DNA of 64,000 nucleotides. It comes from Pelecanus crispus. Taxonomy: Eukaryota > Chordata > Aves > Pelecaniformes > Pelecanidae. The notes below the pieces were generated by a model. That model made no database searches. It was not told where the DNA came from and saw nothing but the letters and a program-made list of their open reading frames with translations. The stretch is taken from assembly GCF_030463565.1 (NCBI RefSeq), contig NC_134649.1:40573044-40637043 (forward strand), written 5' to 3'. Shown here piece by piece: positions 12,982-22,317 of this stretch. A program made the translations under genes and the position numbers. Positions within the stretch are counted from its first letter, which is position 1, and each line of letters opens with the position of its first letter.

Positions 12982-13497
12982 GGCACCATTTCACCCTGCC
13001 CTGCCGTCCGTCTGGTGTGCCGGGGCTCGGCCGGTGCCCCATGGAGGGCATGGTGGGGGGGTGCCCCATGGAGGGTGGGGGCAGCCCGGTGCCCACCCTG
13101 CAGCACGGCGGGCGAGGGGACGCGCAGCCCTTCCTGGCACGGCTGCCACGCCACGTTCCGCAACCGCTGCCGGCTCCCCGGGGCCGGCCGGGGCACCGTG
13201 CCCACGGCGTGGGGCAGGCCCCAAGCCCGAGCCGTGGGGCCGCCCCGGCTCCCGTGGGGCCCTCCCGGCGGTGCCGGGGCGCGGAGCCCGTCCGTCGGTC
13301 AGAGCGGGAGCCCGAGCGGCGAGGCCCCACCCCGGGGCGGTCGCCGGCGCCGCGCTAGGACCCGGGTGTCCGGGATCGGAGCAGGAAGCGGGAGCCGGCG
13401 GCGGCGGCGGCGGTGGGGCCCGTGGAGCCGGAGCGGGAGCGGGGCCGTCGGGAGTGGGCGGCGTGGGGCCGGGGCGCCCCACGGCCCCGGCCCCGCC
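12982..13497 (+). promoter_or_regulatory. IL17RE-IL17RC intergenic and IL17RC 5' region
   Basis: GC-rich CpG-island-like DNA between the IL17RE poly(A) signal and the IL17RC start codon. A CGG run lies near 13396-13412 in the presumed IL17RC leader. A short imperfect direct repeat (GCCCCATGGAGGG) occurs near 13035 and 13062. No TATA box and no other gene are seen. Confidence 0.4.
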
Positions 13498-16400
13498 ATG
13501 CGCGCACCGGGGCGGCTGCTGCTGCTGGCGCTGCTGGCGGCAGGGGCGGCGGGCGGGCGCGGCACCCCCCGCGACACCCTGGCCTGCTCCCAGGTGGGTC
13601 GGCGTCGCCGGCATGCGGGCCAGCGGGCACCCCGGCACCGGCGCTGGCCTCACCCCTGCCTCCCCCCAGGGCCTCGCCTGCCGTCTCCTGGGTAAGTGCC
13701 ACCGCCACCGACGTGGCCCCCAGCCCACCCGGGGCGTGGGACCCCGCACCCACGGCCGCCCTCCGTCTCCCCCCCAGACACCGACATGCTGTGCGGGATG
13801 GAGCCACCGGGGCCTGGCCACGGGCTGGCCCTGGCTGAGCTGCGGCTGGTGCCGGCGCTGCGCTGCGTCGAGCCCATGGCCTGCTCGCCCTGCCTGGAGG
13901 CACGCCTGCGCCTGGCCCTGCTGCCTGCCACCGGCGAGCCCCGCCGCCCCGTGCCATCGGGCATCCCCGGGGTAGAGGATGGCGGTGAGGGGGGACAGTG
14001 GTCACCGGTGGATGGGGCTGACTCGTCCCAGCCTAACGTCACCGGGCTGCTGATGCTCTCCGGGCACGCCTACGCCTCCTCCCGCTGCGTGGCCGTGGAG
14101 GTCCAGGCGCCCCTGGCCCCCGCGCTGCCAGGCCGACCCCTGGTACGTGGGTGCGAGGCACCAGGGATGGGCGTCCCTGCCACCGGCAGTCCCCCAGCAC
14201 CGCGGTGCATGGGGATGTGGGTGCTGGCACCGGCACGTCTCCGCGGCACAGTGGTCTTGTTCTCTGTGCCCCGGGGAGCTGGGTGCCGGCAGCGCTGGTG
14301 CCTCGCCGCAGCGCGGTGGTGGTTTTCCTGCCCAGGGCTGGGTGATCTTCCAGTGCTTCGAGGCGCCGCTGGGCTCCGAGCTCCATGTCACGGCGTACAC
14401 CAACTCGCACAGCCACCAAAGGCTGAACCAGTGGCAGCGGGTGCCAGGTGAGCCCCCGGCATGCCCTGCCGCGGTGGCCCCTGTCCCCCGCTGCCTGCTG
14501 ACGCCCTAACCCCACAGACTGCTCATGGCCCGAGGCGCAGGCTCACGTCCCCCACTGCCAAGGTAGGTGCTGGCGTACCCTGTCCGTGGCAGCGCCGGGA
14601 CCCCTCCGCCTTGGTGCACATCTGCTGGGGAGCTCTGGGTGGTGGGTGCTGGGGGAGAGGGTGACCTCCGTCCGGGGTGCTGTGCCCTGTGCTGCGGTGC
14701 CGGGTGCCCTGAGCCGCCTCTGGTGCAGTGCCCAGGCTGCAGGTCTCCCCGGGGCCGAAGGAGGTGGTCGTGGAGGTGCAGGGGGCTGCGGTGGGGCACA
14801 GCTACACCCTCTGGCTCTACCACAACCAGAGCCACAGCGCCGGCGGGTCGGGGCGCACGGTGACTGCGGTGAGTACAAACCCCTTCCCTGACCCCCCGAC
14901 GCTGTCCAGGCTTCGGCCGCTGCCCCCCCCCCCCCCCCGCCCCGTCCCGGGAAGCCGTGTCTCTGTTACAGGCAGGGTGCTGGGAGAGGGTCCCCCGGGG
15001 GCGGGTCCCCCTGGGCTGGGTGACCCTGCCAGGGGCCGATTTCCTGCGGGGTGACCCACGTCTGGTTCCCGGCGGCAGAGCGGCCCCATGAACTACAGCT
15101 TGCCAGCCGACGAGGTGCTGCCCTGCCTCTGCTTGCAGGTGGGTGCCAGCGGGCACAGGGGGGGTGGGCAGGGCTGCTGCCAAAGCAGAGGGGCTCTGGG
15201 CACCATGCAACCCCCGCCGGCACCTCAAGGGAGCCAGCTGTGTCACGGTCACAGCCTGGGCACCCCAAATCCTTTTGTTTGTCTCTCTCTGCCCTCTCCA
15301 GGTCTGGCCGGAGACCCAGGACCCGCCACGGGCCACCCTGTGCCCCTTCTCCCATGGTACCCATGGCACAGGGCTGGGACGTGGGGGGGCTGGGACACAG
15401 GGGGACCCTGAGGGGACACGGCACGGGGGTGACACCCCTCTCCCGGTGCCACCGCAGACACCAAGGCCTGGGAGCGGCTGTGGGCACGCAGCCAGCTGGT
15501 CCTGCACGCTGGGGGCCAGGAACTGACCTGCTCCCTCTCGGCCCCCTGCGACCTCCCGGCCGAGCTGGTTCCCTGCTGGCAGCCGGAGCCCACCGGGCCC
15601 TGCCAAGCCCTGCCCGGCTTGCAGCAGCCCGCCGTGGGGCAGGTGAGTGGGCTCCGGGGGGCACCGGGGACCCAGGGGGGATGCAGGTGGCACTGACGGA
15701 GCATCCCTTCTGCCCACAGGGACCCCAGGAGTTTGGGGGGCTGCGGCCACACCCCAACCTTTGTGTGCAGGTAGGACACCTCCCTGCCTCACTGCTGCCC
15801 CACGGCTGCCCCACGGCTGCCCCATGGGCAGCCCCAAGTACTGCTAACCCGGTCTCTGGGGCAGGTGTGGAGCGGTGGGCAGGTCCAGCTGACCCAGTGC
15901 CTGCGGGAGAGTGAGTATTGCCGGGGTGGGAGGGCAGAGGCAGCCCAGGGTCCGCCTGGGGGGTGAGACCCCCAGCCTCCCCTGGCCACCTCTCTCAGCC
16001 CCCTGCATCCCCAGAGGCACTGCCTGGCCGCGCCGATGACCTCCTGCTGCTGGAGCGCAGGGGGAACGCCTCGCTGTGCGCCCTGGAGCGAGGTGCCTGC
16101 ACGCCCCTCGCCAGCTTCACCAGCACGGTAAGGGGCAGGGACCGCCGTGTCCCGGCAGCGGTGGCACTGGCAGCACAGCCGGCTCACCCGCTTCTGCCTT
16201 CACAGGGAGCCGGGCACCCTGGGCTGCTGGAGCAGGAGCTGCGGCGGGACGTGGCAGAAGGGCAGTGCAGGCAGGTCAGTGTGGGCAGCCGGCGGGCGGT
16301 GGGCAAGGAGCAGGCAGCGCGTGATGTGTCCCTGTCCCCATCCTCGCAGGTCTGGCACCCTGAGAATGGCACCGGGGTCGTGCTCTGGGCTTGTCCCCTG

Positions 16401-17755
16401 CACAAGTGTGAGTGTCCCCGGCCGTGCTGGGGGAGAAGGGGGCCGGTGTGGGGTGGAGGGAGGGCACCGACCCTGTGGAGCTACCGGGTGAGCGCCGGGG
16501 ACCATCGGCGTGTGCCGGGGACCCTTGGCAGGCGCTGACCCCTGCCTGCAGACCTGCGGACCCGCTGGGCGCTGGCGTGGATGGGGGTGCTGCTGGGCGC
16601 TGCCTGCCTCCTGCTCCTGCTACTGCTGAAGAAGGAGGACGTGAAAGGTGAGCGGTGCCTGCCTGGGTGCTGTGCCCAGCCCGGGACCCCTGCCCCGGAC
16701 CCCGCCTCACCGCCTCTCCTCCCCGCAGGCTGGCTGAAGTCCCTGAGGGCTGACTACGGCTCCGAGGGTGAGCATGGGGCGAGCCGGGGGTCTGGGGGGT
16801 TGGGGATGTCCATGCCTTCCCCGCAGGGGTCAGCGCAGGCGGGGTGGTCTCCCATCGGAGGTGGTCCCTGCTTGCTTCCCGCCATGGCTGCCCCATAGGG
16901 TGGGTAGGGGTGTAGGGGGACAGAGCAGAGGGTGGGAACACTATCGGGGGGGGTCCCAGCTTGCCTCCCACTGTGACTGTCCCTCAGGTTGGGTAAGGGG
17001 ATTGGGGGACCAAGCAGGGAGGGGACGGGTCCTCTATTGGGGGGGGGTGTCCCAGCCTGCCTCCCACCATGGCTACCCCAAAGGGTGGGTATGGGATGCC
17101 CAGGCGGGAGGTTTAGGCACTGACAGTACCCCCCACCCCCCTCCAGGCCCTCTGCGAGGCCGACGGGCGCTGCTGGTGCACGCGGCGGAACCGGTGGCAG
17201 AGCGGGCAGCGTGCGCCTTGACGGCAGCCCTGCACCCGCTGGGGCTGGCGGTGGCGGTGGCACCGGGCGGTGGCAGCGGGGGTAGCGGCATGGGGGCCAC
17301 TGCCCTGGCTGCACGCCCAGCACCGGCGGGCGCTGCGTGACGGTGACACCGTCATCCTCCTCCTCTCCCCGGCGGCTGTGGCTGCTGCACACCGGTGGGA
17401 TGCCGGGGTTGGGGCCATGCCGGGGGCCGGGGCCGCTAAAAGCAGCCCCGGCCCCCGGCACGGCCCCAACCCCAATGATGTCCCCAATGTAGCACCCTGT
17501 GAGGCGTTCGCGGCGGCTCTGTCCTGCGCCGTGCCGGCGCTGACGGCAGGCAACGGGCGCTACGTGGTGGCCCGGCTAGAGGCCTTGGTGCCGGCGGTGC
17601 CGCCGGCACTGCGGGCAGCCCCTGCCTTCGCCCTGCCCAGCGAGATGGGGGGGTTCCTGAAGGCACTGGCGGGACCCGGTCGGCGGTGGGGCCGGTGGCC
17701 GGAGCCATACGTGGCAGCCCTGGCCGAGGGGCTGCGGCGGGCGGTGGGGGAATAA
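13498..17755 (+). CDS. IL17RC: Interleukin-17 receptor C, with one extra base in the SEFIR exon
   Basis: IL17RC partners IL17RA to receive IL-17A and IL-17F. Seventeen exons: 13498-13593, 13670-13691, 13778-14142, 14336-14447, 14518-14562, 14729-14868, 15079-15138, 15302-15356, 15458-15642, 15720-15770, 15865-15910, 16015-16127, 16206-16274, 16350-16407, 16552-16647, 16729-16767, 17147-17755. Human IL17RC matches include VIFQCFEAPLGSELHV, LPCLCLQVWPE, LRPHPNLCVQVW, DDLLLLERRGNASLCALE and LLLLKKEDVKGWLKSL; exon 15 carries the membrane helix. The summed length is one base over a multiple of three. The frame must change within the G run 17278-17282 to go from the start of the SEFIR domain to LPWLHAQHRRALRDGDTVIL. 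This may be an assembly error, a polymorphism or a real lesion. The usual DLW motif of the domain is replaced by Gly-rich sequence, and a 69-nt foldback forms an insertion (17405-17473). The stop lies inside AATAAA. Confidence 0.9.
17405..17473. repeat. Near-perfect 69-nt inverted repeat (hairpin) inside the IL17RC last exon
   Basis: Inner arms 17418-17433 and 17445-17460 are 16-bp perfect complements around an 11-nt loop (17434-17444). After a single mismatch (17417/17461), outer arms 17405-17416 and 17462-17473 add 12 perfect pairs. The left arm also holds four G runs spaced 2, 7 and 2 nt, a G-quadruplex pattern. The block is 69 nt (23 codons), so it keeps frame. It encodes a Gly/Pro/Ala stretch absent from the human protein. 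Confidence 0.95.
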
Positions 17756-17756
17756 A
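17751..17756 (+). terminator. IL17RC: IL17RC poly(A) signal overlapping the stop codon
   Basis: AATAAA at 17751-17756 contains the in-frame TAA stop (17753-17755). If used, cleavage 10-30 nt downstream leaves almost no 3' UTR. Confidence 0.7.
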
Positions 17757-17799
17757 GCGGTGACGCTGGCTTTGCCATGCACGCATCCATGCTCTGTGG

Positions 17800-18480
17800 T
17801 GGCGGGGGGGGGAGGTTGGGGCGGGGGGAATGGGGACTGGGGTGGATTGGGGAGGGGTCATAGGGGGGTGTTGGGGGCAGGAGAGGGGTCTGGGCTGGTT
17901 GGGAGGTGAAAGGGAACGGGGCTGGTTTGGTTGGAGGGTTGATGGGGAACTGGACCAGTTCAGGGGGATGAGGAGGAGCTGCACCAGTTTGGGAGGGGTA
18001 AGGGGAACTGGACCAGTTCCTCCTCATACCCCCGCCCCCGGAACTGGGCCAATTTGGGAGGGGTAAGGGGAACTGGACCAGTTTAGGGGGGTGAGGGGGA
18101 ACTGGATCAGCTCATGGGGGATGAGGGGGAACTGGGCCAGTTCAGGGAGGGGATGAGGGGGAACTGGGCCAATTTGGGAGGATGAGGGGGGAACTGCACC
18201 AGTTTGGCTGGAGGGGGAAGGTGACCTGGCCTGTTTTGACTGGGGGGTAGGGGTGGGGGGGTGATGGGGACCTGCCCAGGCCGGTCGGGTGGTGAAGGGG
18301 CTGGTCCAGGCCAGGCAGGAGCGGGGCCGGTCGGTGCGGGGTCCCCGGCCCGGCCCATCCGCGCTCCCCCCCCCGCGCCGGGTGCCCTTGGCCGCGGCCC
18401 CTTTAAGGCGCGGGGAGGCGGGGCCCGGCGGGCGGCGCGGGTTGGCTGGGAGCGGGGGGGTCGGCGGCGGCGGGCGCCCG
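17800..18480. other. IL17RC-CRELD1 intergenic DNA, G-rich with minisatellite
   Basis: Strongly purine-skewed (G-rich on the + strand) intergenic DNA. It holds the palindrome array described separately, then CpG-island sequence towards CRELD1. No gene is seen; long minus-strand open frames across it reflect skewed composition. Confidence 0.6.
17945..18215. repeat. Minisatellite with GAACTGGNCCAGTTC-type palindromes
   Basis: Roughly 30-bp units of G-rich spacer plus a core close to GAACTGGNCCAGTTC recur about nine times (cores near 17947, 17970, 18005, 18040, 18070, 18099, 18128, 18160, 18190). Several cores are perfect 7-bp arms around one base; others have one to three changes. Confidence 0.85.
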
Positions 18481-18483
18481 GCC

Positions 18484-18558
18484 ATTGGCGGGGGCGGCGG
18501 GCGCTGAGTCAGCGGGCGCGGCCACGTGGTGCGGGCGGGGCGGGGCGGGGCGGGGCGG
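18484..18558 (+). promoter_or_regulatory. CRELD1: CRELD1 core promoter motif cluster
   Basis: Upstream of the CRELD1 ATG lie an inverted CCAAT box (ATTGG 18484-18488), a perfect 13-bp palindrome CGCTGAGTCAGCG (18502-18514; AP-1/MARE type), a palindromic E-box CACGTG (18523-18528), and a run of GGGCGGGG GC boxes (18535-18558). No TATA box is seen. The arrangement is that of a constitutive promoter with possible MAF/NRF and USF/MYC-type inputs. Confidence 0.6.
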
Positions 18559-18561
18559 AGG

Positions 18562-21260
18562 ATGGGGCCGCGGCGGCGCCTGGCGGCCGCGCTGCTGCCG
18601 CTGCCGGCCCGGCGGGGGGGGGCCGGGCTGGGGGGGGCCCTACTGGGGGCCGCCCTCCTCGGGGGGGTCCTGCTGGCGGCTGCCCGCGCCCACCCGGAGC
18701 CGGAGCCGGGCCCGGAGGGGACCGAGCCCTGCCGAGCCTGCCGCGGCCTCGCCGACAGCTTCAGCAGGGTGCGGGGCGGGGGGGCTGCGGGGAGTGATGG
18801 GGGCCGTGGCGTGGGCGGGGGGCCTGGGCGGGGGCACGGGGGGTGATGGGGTCGGGGGGGTGATGGGGTGACACAGCCCCTGCTGTGGGGGGAGCCGGGG
18901 GTGAGGGGGAGGGGGTCAGTGGCGTGGGGGACCCACGGGTGACGGGCGTGAGGGAGGCGGCCTGTGGTGCGGGGGCGGCCCGGTGCGGGGTGATAAAATC
19001 TGGGGGTGACGGGCGAGCAGCGACAGAGGGGGTCCTGGGGGGGTGATGTGGCTGGGGGGCCCAGGGGGAGCACAGGGCAAGGGGGGCAAGCAGGTGGCAG
19101 GGCCCCGGGAGGGGGGGTGGCGTGGGGAGGGGGTGGCGAGAGGGGGGGCACTCCCCACAGCATCCCTAGGGAGCGGCGGGGGTCCTGGGGGGCACAGCAG
19201 CTGGGCTCTGGGGAGGGGAGAGGGCAGCAGGTCCCTTGGGGTCCCAGTGGGGAGGAGGGTGGCACGGCCTGGGGGCTGACCCCATGGCGAGGGGGGTTAT
19301 TGGGGGTCCCACGCCTGCGCTGCCCGCTCCCCCTCCGTGCCCAGGGCCTGGAGCGGACGGAGCACGAGGGCTTCGGCGGGGGCAACACGGCCTGGGAAGA
19401 GGAGAAGCTGGCCAAGTACCAGCACAGGTGGGTGCCCCCCAGCCGGGGAGACTCCGGGGGGGCCCAGCTGTTCCTGGGGGACACGTCCCCACGCTGACCC
19501 CCCTGTCCGCGCAGCGAGACCCGTCTGCTGGAGGTGCTGGAGAGTGTCTGCACCCCCTCGGATTTCGCCTGCCACCAGCTGCTGGAGCGGAGCGAGGAGC
19601 ACGTGGAGCAGTGGTGGTTCCACGAGTGAGTCTGGGGACAGGGACACGGGGGGACGGGGGGATGGCAGGGGGCTGAGCACCGTGTGTCCCCCTCCCCAGG
19701 CGGCAGCAGCACCCCGACTTCTTCCGATGGCTGTGTGTGGACAGGCTGGCGCTCTGCTGCCCGCTCGGCACCTACGGCCCCGACTGCCGGCGTGAGTAGC
19801 CGTGGCGTGAGCAGGGTGCCAGTGTTGGTGCCGGCGGTGCCGCCCAGGCTGGAGAGGCCCCCCGGCACGCCACCCCAGCTGCCAGCTGGCTGGTCTATCC
19901 CCGTGCAGCCTGTGCCGGCGGGCCCCGGCAGCCATGCAGTGGCAACGGGCGATGCGACGGCGATGGCACGCGCCGCGGCACCGGCCTGTGTGTCTGCAGC
20001 CCGGGCTACGGCGGCCCCTTCTGCGCCGAGTGCGGTGACGGCTACTACGAAGCCTCGCGGAACAAGAGCCACCTGGTATGTGCCGGTAGGTAGGGGTCCG
20101 GCTTGGCGGGGGGGAGGGCTGCGGGGCCGGGGGGTCTGCCCCAGTGCCACCCTGGGGGGAGCTGCCTGCACCCACACGCGCTTCCCCCTGCCCACAGAGT
20201 GCTACCGGGCGTGCGGGCGCTGCACGGGGCCGGAAGACTCCAGCTGCCTTCGCTGCAAGAGGGGCTGGGTGCTGCACGAGCACCGCTGCATTGGTGAGGG
20301 CCACGGTGGGAGCGGGGGGACAGCAGGTGCTTTTGGGGCCGTGGGGGGCTGTGTCCTGGGAGCTGGGGCTCAGCGGGGCCGTCCCCCTCTCTCCCCCAGA
20401 CATCGACGAGTGTGGCACAGAGATGGCACACTGCCGAGCGAACCAGTTCTGCGTCAACACGGAGGGCTCCTACGAGTGCCGAGGTCAGGCGGAGGTGGGG
20501 GGATTCTGTGCGGGCAGCTCCCCCTACTCAGGGCCATCCCCCCCGCCCCGGGCTGCCGCTGGCTGGGCTGGGAGGCGGCTCCAGTGGTGACCCCGGCTCC
20601 TCTCCCCACGGCAGACTGCTCCACGGCTTGCATCGGCTGCATGGGCGCCGGGCCGGCTCGCTGCAAGAAATGCAACAAGGGCTACTGGAGGGACGGAGCC
20701 AAGTGTCTGGGTGAGTGCCTCCCACGGGCTGGGGGGTGGCTCTGCCCCCTCCCTGCTGCCCGAGCCGAGCCCTGCCTCCCCCCGCAGACGTGGACGAGTG
20801 TGCCAGCGCCGAGGAGCCAGTGTGCACCGGGGCACAGGAGGTGTGTGAGAACACGGAGGGCAGCTACCGCTGCATCTGCGCCCGTGGCCACATCCGGCAG
20901 GACGGGCACTGCGTGGAGGACAAGCCCCCCGGTACGGCCTGACGTGGTGGTGGGGGGATGGGCTGCGGACAGGGGGTGCGGGGTCGGTGGGGGGGCTCTG
21001 CCTGCCCGGCCGTGCCCCCGACGAGCGCTGTCCTTGCAGATGCCCCAGAGAAGGGCTTTTTCGACGACGTGACGGAGGACGAAGTGGTGGTGCTGCAGCA
21101 GATGTTCTTTGGCGTGATGATCTGTGCCCTCGCCACGCTGGCTGCCAAGGGCGACATGGTCTTCACTGCCATCTTCATCGGTGCTGTGGCCGCTATGGCT
21201 GGCTACTGGCTCTCCGACCGCAGCGACCGCGTCCTCGATGGTTTCATGAAGGGCAGATAG
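18562..21260 (+). CDS. CRELD1: Cysteine-rich with EGF-like domains 1
   Basis: CRELD1 is a membrane-anchored ER/cell-surface protein with thiol-disulphide isomerase activity; human variants are linked to atrioventricular septal defects. Ten exons join to 436 residues: 18562-18768, 19345-19427, 19515-19625, 19700-19791, 19909-20085, 20198-20293, 20400-20483, 20615-20710, 20788-20931, 21040-21260. Domains in order: N-terminal hydrophobic signal (about residues 18-42); the WE domain with a CXXC pair (CRACRGLADSF, NTAWEEEKL, WWFH); an EGF-like segment (GGPFCAECGDGYY); furin-like Cys repeats; two calcium-binding EGF domains (DIDECGTEMAHCRANQFCVN and DVDECASAEEPVC); and a conserved C-terminus with two membrane segments (VLQQMFFGVMICALATLAAK, FTAIFIGAVAAMAGYWL). 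The N-terminal leader before the CXXC is more Gly/Leu-rich than in human. It is convergent with PRRT3. Confidence 0.97.
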
Positions 21261-22037
21261 CTCTGGGGCTGTCAGGAGCGGAGCGGGGGGCAGGCTCAGC
21301 CTAGGGTGCAGGGCTGCCCCCCTGGCAAGAGCTGGCTGCCGAGGCCAGATCCTGCGCACGGTGCTGTGCCCTGCATGCATCCCCCAGCCCCGTTAGCGCA
21401 GGGTCTCGCCGCCCCCCTGCAAAACAAGCCGGGGGTGCCTGGTCCCTGGGGGCTCCCACACAGCCCCCTCCAGCCGGCGTGGTGATGCCGAGCAGTGCGG
21501 CATGGCGGGGGGGGGCCACAGCATGCTGCCCCAGCCCCTCGTGCTCTGGAGGAGAGGACCGGCACCGCGGCAGGTCGGAGGGCATGGGGGCAGGTTTAGG
21601 GGGTGCTCTGGCACCGCTGGGTGCTGGGGCGGTAACGCTGGCAAACCTTGGCCCTGCTCCCTGCCTGGCGAGCATCCCCCGGGCTGGGGGCTGTTGGCCC
21701 CGTGGACATTGTGTGTCCCCCCCTGCCATGAGACTGTTCCCTGTGGGGCAGCGGGGGGCTGGGTCCCCCCCTCTGCCCTCAGCCGTGGGGCTGGGAGAAC
21801 TGCCCCCCCTGACCCCTCCTCCCCACATCCCTGGGCAGAGCCCATCTCACCCCTCCCAGGCTGGGGGGGCTGGGGGCTCCTGCGGGGCAGGGGGTCGGGG
21901 CAGCCCCTCGCTGCTTGCGGGGTGCCGTGCCGGTGGGGGGGCCCTGCCGGGTGCATGAGCGTGGTCATTGCATTTGTCCGTGGTTTGTCTGTTGGGGTGT
22001 GCCCATCTGTCTGTGTGTCCATATCTCAGGAAATAAA
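21261..22037 (+). terminator. CRELD1: CRELD1 3' UTR with AATAAA at its end
   Basis: About 770 nt of noncoding sequence after the stop, ending in AATAAA at 22032-22037. No gene is seen inside. Confidence 0.75.
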
Positions 22038-22150
22038 GCTCTGCACACCCAGCCCGGCTGCTCAGTGCGGGGGGCCGGGGGGGCCAGGGGTGCTGCTCCC
22101 CACCACCGCCTCCACACGCCAATGGGGCCACCTCCTCCCAACATAAACTT

Positions 22151-22156
22151 TTTATT
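22151..22156 (-). terminator. PRRT3: PRRT3 poly(A) signal AATAAA
   Basis: Minus-strand AATAAA, 162 nt past the PRRT3 stop codon and 114 bp from the opposing CRELD1 signal. Confidence 0.8.
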
Positions 22157-22317
22157 TCTCTCGTTTGGCACAAATGGAGCTGGCCCAGCCCAGCTCCCCG
22201 CTCCTGTCCAGCCCTGCAGGGGTGCAGGATCAGGCCCCTGGACCCCCACATTGGGCTCGCACCCCCGGGCCTGTCCCTGTGCCCACCAGTCTCTGCCTGT
22301 CCCCACATCTCGCCGGC

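Noticed and set aside
18024-20195. 723-codon minus-strand open frame opposite CRELD1
   Set aside because: It runs antisense through CRELD1 exons and the G-rich minisatellite; Pro/Ser/Arg-rich shadow of skewed, stop-poor DNA.
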